From the NCBI GenBank assembly GCA_037176885.1, contig JAWWNJ010000172.1, positions 1 through 64,000 of the forward strand: a stretch of DNA of 64,000 nucleotides. Direction: 5' to 3'. Origin of the DNA: Favolaschia claudopus. Taxonomy: Eukaryota; Basidiomycota; Agaricomycetes; Agaricales; Mycenaceae. A model generated the notes under the pieces. That model had not been told where the DNA came from. It did not search any database and was given only the letters and a program-made list of their open reading frames with translations. A program made the position numbers and the translations under genes. This document shows, one piece after another, positions 23,401 through 33,990 of this stretch (the first letter of the stretch is position 1; each line of letters starts with the position of its first letter).

Positions 23401-25244
23401 GTTGTTGTATCAGTAGTTGTCAATACAGGAGTAGGACGCCAAGAAATTATATAAACAATATGACTATACAAATATACAGAAAACTAGTAGCGATACAGTA
23501 TTTTCAGCAGAGGCGATAACATACACAGCGTGAAATAAATCAGTTCTCCTTGTCGCTTTCATCCCCCACAACCCTGGCCCGCTTCTTCCCCTTGCGTTTC
23601 TTAGCGGCGGCGACCATCTTACTTGCCTTGCGCACGAAGTTACCCACGGCACCGGCTGCCATCCCAACGTCGGTTTTGTAGAACTTGGTGTCGAAGTCGG
23701 CGATGCTGTTGGCGTAGACAATGCCTTGTTCCCCAAGGCTCTCAGCATATTGGAAGTATTTGAGAGCTGGGTACTTTTCATCCAGAGCACGCAGCATGTC
23801 GGAGACAAGGAGGACGTCCTCGTCTTCATCAGATTCATCTGATGACTCGTCCTCACGTCGACGTTTGACGCCATTGCCATCGCGAAGGATGGTATCGCCG
23901 GACTCGGAGTTGCCAAGATGGAGGTGGATGGGGGGCATGGTATTTTGACCGCGGTTACGAGCACGCTCCTCGCGAGCACGGCCACGCTCTGCAAGCTCGT
24001 CAAGCTTGAGGACTTTGGGAGGATGTTCCAGATCTGCGGTGCCATCGTGCTGAAGACAGAAGTCAGCAGTGCAAAAGAGAAACAGAAATTCCACGTCACG
24101 CACCATGTACCGAGCCCACAAATTAATAACATCTATTCCGATCTCGACATGCTTGCCGGGGTACTTAGATTTCGGCCCCATCACGTAGCACCACCGATTT
24201 TTGCCAGGATGTTCCGCGCACTTGAGATGGTTTTGAATCTGCTGTACCTCGGTGGCGGTAACAGCGGTCTCGGGGGGTTTTTCGGCCTGTTTTGTCGTCT
24301 TTCCATCAGGCTGCACCTCCTGAGAGACGGTGTGCTCAACGCCGAAGAACCCATAGATAATGGATGACTTACCAGGTTAACCACTTCCATTATCACCTCT
24401 TTCTGACGACGTGTGCTCCTCTGGAGCTTGAGAAGCTGCTGGAAGGCGTCGCGAACATCGTCCTCGGACGACAGACGGTGATATGGATCCTTGCGACGCT
24501 CCTGAGACTCTTTCCATCCCAATGTCGCAGATGTGGGGTCGACATTCATCTGAGCTGTGATGCGTGATAGAAAGTCGCCGGCAGGAATGTCAGAGGGGAG
24601 GACGAGGGTTGTGGTGACCGTGGCGCGCTTCTTTCCATTTCCTGGCTCGCCATAGATAGGGATTTTGACTGTGATGAAGGTACTGCGGTCTCGAAGTTTA
24701 TTAGTAGCCTGCAGAATGCGCAAATAGCTGTAACACACCTGCAGTTTGACTGGGAGCTGTAGTAGATGGCAACTGAGATTGGCGGGCTTCGACAATGTGA
24801 GGAGGGAACGGAGGAAGCCGGTATTGATGATAAGACGGATCTTCATCGCTAGAATCGTCGTCGTCGCCCCCAGGCTGCTCGTAGTCGCGGGTGTGGGGCC
24901 ACTGCGAGCTGTCGTCCAGTGAGAGCGGGGGGAGGGCCTACACCAAGAAGATATGGTGCAATAGTGTTTTGCATGGTGTCAAAACCGGTCGAAAAGTAGA
25001 ATAGTTGGGCGCCTTGGACTCGTTGAGCGAGGATATATAGCACAGTGTATGCTCCACGCAATCGTCAGCCTGCTAGTCATGACTGTAAGTCTCCAGTGAC
25101 GCTGTAACCGTACTAGATGGTCGTTGTCGAGGAGGTATTAGCAGAAAAGGTTATTCTAAATTTGGCACTAGTTACGAGCTCGTCTCGGCGGCTCGGCCCG
25201 AACTCAGCTAAAAAATCGAAACTGTCTATCGTTTCCAAAATAGC
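22358..25244 (-). repeat. Right arm of the 5.8-kb palindrome
   Basis: Reverse complement of 19424-22310, starting gtggcggaccac and ending at 25244, where the flanks diverge (left flank ...tttaca, right flank aaaatttggccg). No mismatch was noticed between arms. Confidence 0.95.
23540..24974 (-). CDS. Same gene, right palindrome copy
   Basis: Mirror copy of the gene at 19694-21128, identical in all reading frames compared, including the C6 frame slip (at 24927-24932 here). Having the same lesion in both arms means the slip preceded the inverted duplication, or both arms derive from one read consensus. Confidence 0.6.
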
Positions 25245-25452
25245 AAAATTTGGCCGAGCTAACTCGAGTTCAGCTCGCCTCAGCTCAGCTCCCGGCAGCA
25301 CTAGCTGTCAGGACGATCCGAACGCACTCTTATACGGTATGACAGCGGACACGACTTCATGTGAAGCCATACTTTCGGTCAAAATTCTTCAAGATTGAAA
25401 ATTTAGAAGGAACATATCCATGGATAAAATTTTCGTCTCAGAGCATATTACG

Positions 25453-25471
25453 TAACCCTAACTTAGGGTTA
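25453..25471. repeat. Short head-to-head telomere-like words
   Basis: taaccctaacttagggtta: one and a half CCCTAA units meeting one and a half TTAGGG units, 209 bp outside the palindrome. Too short to prove a telomere fusion. Confidence 0.4.
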
Positions 25472-25610
25472 GAAAAGCGCGAAATCTTTGCGCAAATTTT
25501 CAAAAGTGTGTGTACTAAACGATTTTGAGCTGGAATTTTCATTTTTACCCGGATAAGAGGGGCAGTTGAGCATACAAAGTTGTTTGAGCCCTTCAATGCT
25601 CCACACGCAC

Positions 25611-26092
25611 TCACAGCGGGTGATTTCTAGATTTATAGCCCAAATAAGTTAGGTCGAGTTCCCTAAGCATAGACACAGAAATAATATCCTCTTAAACTCG
25701 TTCATAAATGCATTGCGATCTGGTTTCTGGAACCAATAAATCTCAAGTTTTTTCAGTGGTTTATTGGTATGTTAAATCACCCATGAATTCTGACGAACTC
25801 GACCTAACTTATGCTTCCTGTAAATTGAGGTTCCCTGCCACAGCCGGGGATTCCTGATGCCATGGTCGCCCCCTCAATTTAATGAGGCCATAAGTTAGGT
25901 CGAGTTTATTAAGTTTTTCAATAGGAATAATTCCCTTGAAAACGGATTCGGAAACGTATTCCGATCTCATTTCTGTTATCAAGAAATCAAAGCTTTCATG
26001 ATTGGTTCAAGTCCAAATATCCGTGTCCTGAAATCTCAGAAACTCGAGCTAACTTATTTGGGCTTTAAATCTAGAAATCGCCGCTGTGACTG
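25611..26092. mobile_element. Nested foldback element with AAGTTAGGTCGAG motifs
   Basis: Outer arms: cacagcgggtgatttctag (left) pairs with ctagaaatcgccgctgtg (right), extending about 50 bp through taagcccaaataagttag. Inner arms near 25795-25830 and 25880-25910 carry the motif again, so it occurs four times in alternating orientation (about 25648 +, 25800 -, 25895 +, 26050 -). No coding capacity. It reads as a MITE-like foldback. Confidence 0.65.
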
Positions 26093-26879
26093 TTTCTGGT
26101 TAGTTTATGGCGGGCTTTTTGGCTCATCTCTTAATGGGATCACATCGCCACCGGCTATTGGCCGGGCCGGACCGAAAGCGCGCAGATTTTTGAACCGGGG
26201 ATCTGTAGATCTCATTCTTTTAGTGCTTTCTACACAGTGTCAGCATAACTGAGTCAAAGGTGACTGCTCAGTAATGATTTTCATTTTGGGTAATTGACTT
26301 GTCACGAAGCCGCTATCATAGTCACCACTCTTCACCACTACTTTGTAGATCTCGTCAGGAAAGACTCTGCAGAATACAGTGCCGGACACACAATGTTAGC
26401 GTAATTCGGCTATACGGGTATACGGAACGCGCATGATATGGTGGAACGGTCCGGGTTGGGCAGTGCCATTAGCACGTATGGTGCGCTCGGCCTAAACACC
26501 ACTAAACAAGAACGAAATTTATTTCACATGTCAACCCATGACTGATCCTCTGGCCAAAACACTCCGATTAGATAGTATGTAGTACAATCCCTCAAGAGGG
26601 ATTCTTCATCCGCTCAAAACTCACAATAAATACTTTTTCCGCGAGCCGATTTGAGACATCAGTGATGCAATCAATCAATCAGCCATGTGAGCTTACGGAA
26701 CATGCCTAATTTAGGTTACCACTGATCTACTCCCTCATTTTATATGGATCCAAAAGTGAAGAAGACCACCAACGATTCCTGATGTGGTCAGGTCGCACTC
26801 CCAAACCCTCTGAAATCAGAGGCTGGAATACACTAACGGGCAAGGTATCATTTTTTCGTAAAAAGGCAGGATAAGGCAG
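26093..26879. other. Gene-free AT-rich stretch
   Basis: Short ORFs only; no motif or repeat recognised between the foldback and the transposon-end motif array. Confidence 0.4.
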
Positions 26880-27190
26880 GATAGAATTACTTACAACCTG
26901 TGCATTTCTTTTGTGGGTGCCGCGAAGTTGAAGGTGCGTAAAAGTGGTGCGCTCTGTCCTGTGCATTTTTTTCGCCGCATTTCCTTACCTGCGCAGTAAA
27001 AAAAATGCGCGGAGCAACCTGTGCACTTTTGTTGTGATGAAGCAAGGGGCGTGAATATTTTGGAAAATGTTGACTTGTGCACATATTCTGATGCTTCAGG
27101 GTGTGTAAATCAACAAAACCAGCTTGTGTGCTAATTTGTGAAGGGGTGCGTGTTTTTTCTACGACACTTCGAATTATGGCCCAGTATTAC
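26880..27190. mobile_element. Relic end of the integrase-core element family
   Basis: Contains plus-oriented motifs of the CCTGTGCATTTTTTT type (about 26887, 26959, 27017, 27073, 27122) and ends in aattatggcccagtattac (27172-27190). That matches, with three changes, the right terminal repeat aattatgcaacagtattac at 32120-32138. It looks like an orphan right end left by an earlier copy. Confidence 0.5.
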
Positions 27191-27238
27191 TGCCAAACTC
27201 GAATTCACATCCGACGGGCGCCTCGTATTTATATGGCT

Positions 27239-27258
27239 GTAATACTGTTGCATAATTA
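27239..27258 (+). repeat. Left 20-bp terminal inverted repeat
   Basis: gtaatactgttgcataatta, an exact reverse complement of 32119-32138. Confidence 0.75.
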
Positions 27259-27719
27259 TTTCGACCCTAGATCCGTGTTTTCTCACACCGCCTCACCAAT
27301 TTTGCTTTAAAAAATAGCGCAACCTGGATAATGAGCCCCAACAAAGCACAACCTCTCATGATGAATATTCACAGCTGCCTGTAGTTGACAAAAACACACA
27401 GCCCTTGTCAGAACAGATGCGAAAGAAAAATGCTCTGCTCAACCTCTGCACGAAAAAAACACGCAACCGGTTAAGAACAAAATCTACCCAGGTTAAAAAT
27501 ATGACACAGGCCGACCAGCAAGCAAAAGAATGACACACCTCATACTATCAGCAGTCAAAAATGCGCAGGTAAGATTGAGTGCAAAAGAGCGCTGGTGTCA
27601 GAAATTACGCAAGTCCGCGGTCACGTTCGAAATTGTTGACACCACGGAATCAGCGCGTGATCCTGAGAGGTTGACATTGATATCAATCTACACCTTCTCT
27701 CGTCCCCTCATCTTCGCGA

Positions 27720-29029
27720 ATGCCTGAGCAGCGGGAGACCGCATCCTCAGGCAAAGTTGCTGAACATGGTATCAAGATTGCCATTGAAGCCAAGGCAGAT
27801 CTCACTCTTCAAGGCATATACTGTGACGCGTCTGTCGCCGAAGCTGAAAGTGAAGATGCGCCAGAGCGCGCTCGCTCTGGTCTTGTCTACGAGCTGGCAC
27901 CATCCTCAACAATTGAAAGAGGGAGCGAAAGCCACCAGACTCGGGTCTACCCCGAATTTCTCTACATCCCTGAGGGCCTTGGCAACTACCCCCCTGTCCC
28001 ATATCCACCTTCGCCCAAATCACTCGTTCTTTCTGGCGTTGAGGCCACACATCGCGCTCTGATCTTGAACCTGGGTATGCTCCACTTGATGGTATGGCTT
28101 ATCCCTTTTTCTTCTTCCCAATCCGCTCTGAGAGTAGCGTCAGGTATCTTACTTGACACACACCTCTGTTCAGTGGTACACCAACGCTCAATGGGAGACC
28201 AGTATAATGTCTGTTACAAAGAAGGTTCGTCTTTGCAGTCCTTTGAGTGCAAACATACTGATTCAGTTTTGCCCAGGTTCGCACCATTCACGTCGGAATG
28301 GCTCTAGTCTTCAAAGAATATGTGCTGGCCTTCGTCACAATCGACTTGCTGTTTCAAGTGAGTTGATAACATTCGAGATTTAGCTTTCTGTTTACGATTC
28401 TCGCCCACCTCCCAGCCCATCTGGAAACGGTCTTTCCACGAATTTATCATTCCTCCCAATATCTACACTGCGCCCACCGACTTCTTGGTTTTAATTGCTA
28501 AGTGGATCGCAGACGAGAATTGGTTGAAGGGCAGACGTTATATTCTCGCTTGTGACGCCATCCGGGAAGCTAGCAAGATCTGGTACGGGATCGGTGTTTA
28601 CACCGTCATGGAGCTCTTCTTTCTTGCCGGTTCGTCATTGTGTCTCAATCTGCTCCATCACCGAAATTTATTTTATTCCTGCTCCAGGACTATCACCCTT
28701 CATCACTGCATGCGAACTCTTCTCTAGCCCTTCTCGTACAGCTCGGCTTCTAGCCGCATACTACACTTATATTCACGTCGGAGAGACGGGTCTGTGGTGA
28801 GTTCGGAGTTCGGTTTCCTCTTGTTGCCTCTTCTCATGGCTTATGGATGTACAGGCGACTCCTGAGCCCTTGTATTCACAACGGTGTTCTTGCTCCCACC
28901 ACCGAGCAGCGACTGCGATACGCGGATTGGCTGTATGTGTGGGCCAAGGACCGTGTCTGGATGTCCACTCGCATGAGCCAACTTCTTGATTCATACAATA
29001 GAGCCTTTGCGGTAGCTGCTGGCGGCTAA
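27720..29029 (+). CDS. Unrecognised six-exon gene, 333 residues, apparently intact cargo
   Basis: Exons 27720-28091, 28174-28224, 28277-28357, 28416-28629, 28688-28796 and 28855-29029 join in frame with GT..AG introns (52-82 bp) and a TAA stop, giving 333 codons. The N-terminal third is polar and acidic (AEAESEDAPERARSG), then PPVPYPPSPKSLVLSGVEATHR. The C-terminal two thirds are rich in aromatic and hydrophobic residues: ALVFKEYVLAFVTIDLLF, LACDAIREASKIWYGIGVYT, LAAYYTYIHVGETGLW, YADWLYVWAKDRVW. I see no signal peptide or catalytic motif I can name. It lies inside the TIR element, on the strand opposite the transposase. A clean frame in a region full of broken genes suggests recent function or recent arrival. 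Confidence 0.7.
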
Positions 29030-29138
29030 TTTTTCTCACGACCCACTAAGCACCGGGTCTCAAGTAAGCCACCCTGAGCAGCTGTTATGAAGGACATCTC
29101 AAGGTGGCTAACTTGGCCCAGTAGCATCAGCAGTCGTT

Positions 29139-30222
29139 GTGTGGCACGAACCGCCAGTTCGTGTGGCGGCTCACCGCAAAGGCTCTAATGTCCGTTTGCC
29201 TCCTCCTCATTCCTCGTTCGGTTCAAAATTGACTATTGTCCTAGAATACTCTGGGAAGATTTGCTACCGCAAGCGAGGTCACCTGTCGCAAGGCAGTCAC
29301 CGATGTTTTCGAACCGAGCCTGGTGGAGCCCGCCCTCCAGGCTCATCCGGCGTGGGGCAATCTTATCTTCGGTGAGACGGCATGGTTGTCCCTTTCTGGG
29401 GATGCTCCCATGGCCAGCGATCCCATCATCGAGTTTTTCTGAGAGCAAGGTGAGTACGTCGGATGCATCTCAGAGCACCTACCTCTCAATCAAGGCTTAC
29501 TATCCAACCCAACCCATCTACGCCCCGCTGAGTTTTACAACCCAGTTTTCCTTCCGTCTTCCGAGCTCAAGACCGCGCGCCGAAATACCTTTGCCTATCA
29601 TGGCAAGAAAGAGATGTGGACGGTTGTTCGCAATTTCCCGAACACCTTACACTGGAGCAGTAAATCGACGTTCGCATTTTCTTCTTGCTTCGGGCTATCA
29701 ATCCTCTAACATGGTTTGTAGTCATTCACTCCAAGGTTCCTCGCATGGACGAGTTTGTGGGGAAAGCACGGGAATCTATGCTGTTCAAGTCTATTGTTAA
29801 AAACACTCAAGGGGTTTCGATTGGTCCTTTAGAATAGGGCACATAATCAGCGTTGGAAATTCTTCTTTGTCAGTCATTGATTTTTCCTGCCGATTTGAAC
29901 ACGAAACTGAACTCACTTTACGGTTTCTTCCAGTCTTGCTGTATGTAAGGGGGAGCCCTCTATATCGCAGCACTTTGGAGAACGCCTATTGAGGGGACTC
30001 AATCGGATTTCCACCAAGCTAGAGGCACCAGGTTCACACAAGCGCAAACGAACGGAGAAGGAAAACAAGGCTTTGGCGAAGAAGCTGGCAACTTTGAAGC
30101 CTGGTTATGCTAGGGCTGTGGCAGCGAAGGAGGCAACGGAAGAGGATGATACAGCTGAAGAACCAAAGCCAAAAAAGTGTCGCATGAGCGCCGACCAAAA
30201 GCTAGCACTCCAGAATATCTAG
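29139..30222 (+). pseudogene. Unrecognised multi-exon gene with basic C-terminus, frame-damaged
   Basis: Protein-like blocks in order: AVTDVFEPSLVEPALQAHPA and WGNLIFGETAWLSLSGDAPM (about 29295-29420); after a short intron with donor gtgagt at 29449, FYNPVFLPSSELKTARRNTF and AYHGKKEMWTVVRNFPNTLHW (about 29535-29655); then a last exon ending with a lysine-rich stretch KKLATLKPGYARAVAAKEA..KPKKCRMSADQKLALQNI (stop 30222). A +1 slip in the T5 run 29434-29438 breaks the frame just before the gtgagt donor; one base fewer gives a smooth exon end. It follows the six-exon gene at close range inside the same TIR element. Family not recognised. Confidence 0.45.
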
Positions 30223-30552
30223 TTATCTATCCCATGTATTGTATATTACTTGTTAATTAACATTTTTCTGCCGTAATATTGGTTCTCTATTCCTCCTGTT
30301 TTGTTCTCGCTAAGGAGGTAGAGCAATCTGAATCCTACACCTGCCAATCTTTCGAACCAGCACTTGCGTGTGACTTGAGTGACAATGTGACACTGATGTG
30401 GCAGGAGTGAGCCTCAAAAAGCAGGTAGGGTCCATTGACTAAGGATTTTGAAAGAGTGCATATCAATTATATACAGCATATGATCCCCCCAAGGTACCTA
30501 GAACCTACACAAACACTCTGTGGATTATTTGGTGCCATAAGTGGTGTCTTTG

Positions 30553-31627
30553 TCACAGAGCGTCACGACGTGTGACTGTGTGACTCACGGTGATACACCA
30601 ACGCACACGGCCGCCCATCCCGTCATTTGTAAGATAACCTAGATGGGCAGAAGTTTGTACTCCTAGAAAACAGAAGGTTGAACATAGTTTGACACTGTTC
30701 CAGGTGCCAAGGATGTCATGGTGGCTAGTTAGGTAATTCAAAATGTGTGCAGTGGCCGCCTCAAAAAGTTGAGCTACCGTGGCCATTCGCTTGTTGGAGC
30801 AACAAGCCGAATATATGATGAGACGTGAATGGCCGTCAATGCAGCCATGCACATAGAAACCCCACGGACGAAGTTTTTCGTTTCCGTCCTGGTGCCACAG
30901 CGCGTTCGATCCTCGAACTTTATAAACACGACGCTTGATAATTCCCGCCCACCTGTACATTGTAAAATCAGTTGATAGCAGAGCGAAATAAGACATACCT
31001 AACGAGCACCCCAATTTCGTCAACCCTTCTCAAGCTATCTTGAACGCGCAGGCGAGGAAGATGAATGCCTCGAGCCTCGAGATGGCCGGAAACAATGACA
31101 GAGCCAACGAATGGGTGCGCCAGTGATATTTCAGCAACAACCTCATCTAGCGCGTCATCAGTGATTTGTGTGAACTCACGGCGAGCGGTGGGGATGCCAG
31201 CACGCTCAAACTGGCGCCAGAGTGTTGTCCTGTCGACACCGAAGGCGGCGGAAATGTCTGTCCAAGTATTGCCTAGATCGTGTAGAAGCCGAGCGCGGGA
31301 AAGATCAAGAGAATAGCTAGGGCGTCCAGGGCGCCCAGTCCGAAGTCTAGGATGAGAGGTATTGGCTGGAGGAGGAGGTGGATTGATTATGAAGTCTTCG
31401 AGAGGAGCAAGCAGATTGTCGACGTCTGCCAGGAGGCTTTCTCGAACCTCTTCTGTCACGGAGAAGTCTTCGAGAACGACAACAATCTGGCGCACGGCCC
31501 CAAGTTGATGAGACCTACGTTCAACCGCGGGAAGGTCTGCGTTAGGGAGAGAGTCGATAATGAACTGAGCCTGTACACAGATGTTATGGGCTTCCAGTAA
31601 GAACGTGTGGACTGGGTCGTTGCTCAT
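30553..31627 (-). CDS. Integrase-core (rve-type) DDE transposase, likely 3'-damaged
   Basis: Start ATG at 31627. The N-terminal 120 residues are helical, then TGRPGRPSYSLDLSRARLLHDLG and WTDISAAFGVDRTTLWRQFERAG (helix-turn-helix, about residues 125-165), then VSGHLEARGIHLPRLRVQDSLRRVD. After an intron at about 31000-30960, exon 2 has RRVYKVRGSNALWHQDGNEKL and WGFYVHGCIDGHSRLIIYSACCSNK, the first integrase-core strands with D residues at HQDG and CIDG. The second block (ATAHILNYLTSHHDILGT) runs into a degenerate end where the expected DHG..EN block is not seen. The family is common in mushrooms as 'integrase core domain' proteins. Position and orientation fit a role in moving the surrounding TIR element. 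Confidence 0.65.
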
Positions 31628-32118
31628 GGAGAGAGGAAGAAAGAGACAAGACAGGAGAGATCGATACGATCAGATCTGTCGAAGCCTCGGACCGGTATTA
31701 CGTACATTACGTACTTTACAAGTTCAACTCTTCTTCGAGTACAGAGCTGCGCATTAAATAAAAATCTCACACTACCTGTGCATTTTTTCATTCCTCACAC
31801 CACCTGTGCATTTTTTTTGTTCCTCAACTACCTGTGCGCTTTTTTCTTTCCACCCTGCAGGCTGTGTGTTTTTCCCGTTAATCAAAGGGTGGGGTATTTT
31901 TGCATAGTCACCTTAGGCTGCGTCTTTTCCGACGAGCAGCTGAGTGGTGCAGTTTTTTGAGATGGTACTCAAGCTGTGTCAAATCTTCGCCCAGTGTTTC
32001 AATTTGGGTAACTAACTAGCTGTGACATTTCGGAGCGCAATCGAGAGGTATGTCGTTTTTGGAAAAGGTGGTGTGTTTTCTGACAGAGGTTGCGCATATA
32101 ATACGTACAATTGACCTG

Positions 32119-32138
32119 TAATTATGCAACAGTATTAC
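32119..32138 (-). repeat. Right 20-bp terminal inverted repeat
   Basis: taattatgcaacagtattac, an exact reverse complement of 27239-27258. Confidence 0.75.
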
Positions 32139-32153
32139 CCCCAAATATTTACC

Positions 32154-32877
32154 TCAATCAGCGACTTGCAGCGCAAGTTCATTATTCCCCCTTGCTTCGT
32201 CAAGCCAGTCAGACTTGATACCGGAGTTGTAAGGTGCATAACGCGGGATACGTTTGGAGGCACGGCCGGCATTAACGCGATGGTATTGCTCCGTGTTCCC
32301 ACCTTTACCCTTCTTCTGGTAGCGTTGCTCAAGGGAATGAACAAAGTCCCCATACTAGTAGGCATATGAATGCAACAACATATAAGGAATCCAAAGAAAC
32401 GTACCTCATCCGCCCGCCAGTCAGGCACGAGAACTTCGAGTATATTGGTTTTTTTCAAAGACGCCGGATCAGTCGGAAGATTGACAATTTTCGCCAGACG
32501 ATAAACCCAGTCTTCCAGACCTTCATAGTCAGGACCAGACACTTCATCCGAAAGGTATTCCGGATGAGTAGCGGTATGGAGGAATTGAACGTAGTCGTCG
32601 TTTTTATCAACAGCAACGGCGTCGATAACCTTCGCTATCTGAGTTGATTTCTGCGAGTGGATAAGCTCAGGAAGGGTCATTTATCAAGTCAACATTCACT
32701 TTCTTTCTCCTCCTTGTCCTTCCCCCCGGCCGCTGTATTTTGCTGGAGGCGCCAGTCCCGCTTGAAGCTACGAAACGAACCCTTGGCACATTCGGTAGTG
32801 AATACAAGGTCCCAAACGAAGGGGTCTGAGACCTTCTTGAGACGCTTGAGGCTACCTAGCCACGAAAAAATTAGCAT
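32154..32877 (-). CDS. Unrecognised gene fragment, two or three exons
   Basis: Blocks on the minus strand: GSLKRLKKVSDPFVWDLVF and TTECAKGSFRSFKRDWRLQQ (32860-32740); PELIHSQKSTQIAKVIDAVA and YVQFLHTATHPEYLSDEVSG (32670-32530); EDWVYRLAKIVNLPTDPASL and EVLVPDWRADE; an intron at about 32400-32355; a last exon with YGDFVHSLEQRYQKKGKGGN and LDEARGNNELALQVAD, stop at 32154-32156. The stop lies only 16 bp from the right TIR of the neighbouring element, so the element sits just past this gene's 3' end. The first and second blocks are not joined cleanly. Function unknown. Confidence 0.5.
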
Positions 32878-32982
32878 ATTGCATTATTTGGTATTTATAT
32901 ACGTTTGAACGACTATCTTCAAAAGAGTATATAAAGTCTTGTTACGAGACTAGGGAAACATGCGGCGGGCGTACCGCCATTA

Positions 32983-33179
32983 GTCTCGTGACCAGACTCT
33001 TATGCCATCCCAAAGGGAACCCTGTCATAAGAGTCTGGAACAATCAGCGGCTGTCGAACCGTACCCTTGAGCTATCAAAATTGATCGAGTTTTCCCTACG
33101 GTTCGACAGCCGCTGATTGTTCCAGACTCTTATGACAGGGTTCCCTTTGGGATGGCGTAAGAGTTTGGTCACGAGACTA
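32983..33179. mobile_element. 197-bp foldback MITE with 9-bp target duplication
   Basis: Ends tagtctcgtgacc and ggtcacgagacta; arms of about 80 bp pair almost perfectly around a spacer of about 33 bp. Flanked by taccgccat at 32974-32982 and 33180-33188. A 9-bp duplication with long inverted repeats is the usual signature of Mutator-like (MULE) non-autonomous elements. Confidence 0.85.
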
Positions 33180-33264
33180 TACCGCCATCAGCTGCTGAGC
33201 ACGGAGGCCAATTCTCTCGAATAGAGCGGAATTATGGAAGTGCTTCACATCGAAGTTGAAGTCC

Positions 33265-33990
33265 GGGGTGGAGTACTCTTAGGGTTACAGTGCCGGACAC
33301 GCAAAGTCGGCAACTTTGATCTTCCATTTATGGAAGGTTTGACACATGCTCCGGCGGCTAGTTTTCTGTGTAAATATGATGTTATAGACCCAAACAACGG
33401 TTTTGCACGAGCCGATTTCCCCAAAACTCAAAATCAAAAAATCTGACCCCAAAATTTTGGCCGGACACCGAGATTTCATGGGAAAATTACGAAACATGGC
33501 GCAATCGACTCCGTTAATTGAGCTGGTTCTGTCCCTGGCAAAATCAAAACAATTTCACGAGCCGTTTTGGCAAATTCCTTGAGAAACATCGCCGTATTTG
33601 GACAACTTACATCATGTTCATCAATTCTATCACAGACCATGTGTCAACATGCTTGCCGACCACCATGCCGTGCCGCTGCCGTGGGTTGATGCTGAAAATC
33701 CGCATGGATTACCGCCCAGATTGTAGTTCAGGCCGTCACCCTTCCACTTACACCTGCCAAGGATCAGTAATTTTGCGCTCGGAGCTCAAAAGGGGTACAC
33801 ACAGTTTCGATTTTTGACCTCAAAAATTTGGCCACAGCCAAAATGTCGTGGGAAAAACTTCGGAGGTGGTTTTTTGAGCTTTTCAGGGGTCGGCGAATCC
33901 GAATCTGGAGTCAGATTTATCCCCAAAATTCCCGTTCGCCGGCAATCAACATTGTCGACTTTGCATGTCCGGCACTGTACTCCGGCAGCG
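33265..33990. mobile_element. Degenerate TIR element, about 0.7 kb
   Basis: cagtgccggacacgcaaag (33289-33307) pairs with ctttgcatgtccggcactg (33959-33977); flanking ggagtact-type sequence extends the similarity outward. The interior has CCCAAAATTTTGGCC words in both orientations and no coding potential. Confidence 0.5.

Larger units (their letters stand above)
27239..32138. mobile_element. 4.9-kb TIR element with integrase-core transposase and cargo gene
   Basis: Bounded by perfect 20-bp inverted repeats: gtaatactgttgcataatta at 27239-27258 and taattatgcaacagtattac at 32119-32138. Just inside each end are arrays of T-rich words (TGTGCATTTTTT, TGTGTGTTTTT): 27310-27540 in minus orientation and 31760-32100 in plus orientation, so both arrays face outward. 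Such subterminal repeats are typical transposase-binding regions. Internal genes: a six-exon gene, a second damaged gene and an integrase-core transposase (-). No matching target duplication was found at the ends, so the boundaries are provisional. Confidence 0.55.

Noticed and set aside
27169..27262. A small independent foldback
   Set aside because: aattatg..cagtattac and gtaatactg..cataatt do pair, but the pairing is better explained by two ends of one element family lying next to each other.
30553..30720. Complete catalytic C-terminus of the integrase-core transposase
   Set aside because: The frame is open, but the expected second-D and E blocks are not recognisable, so completeness is not claimed.
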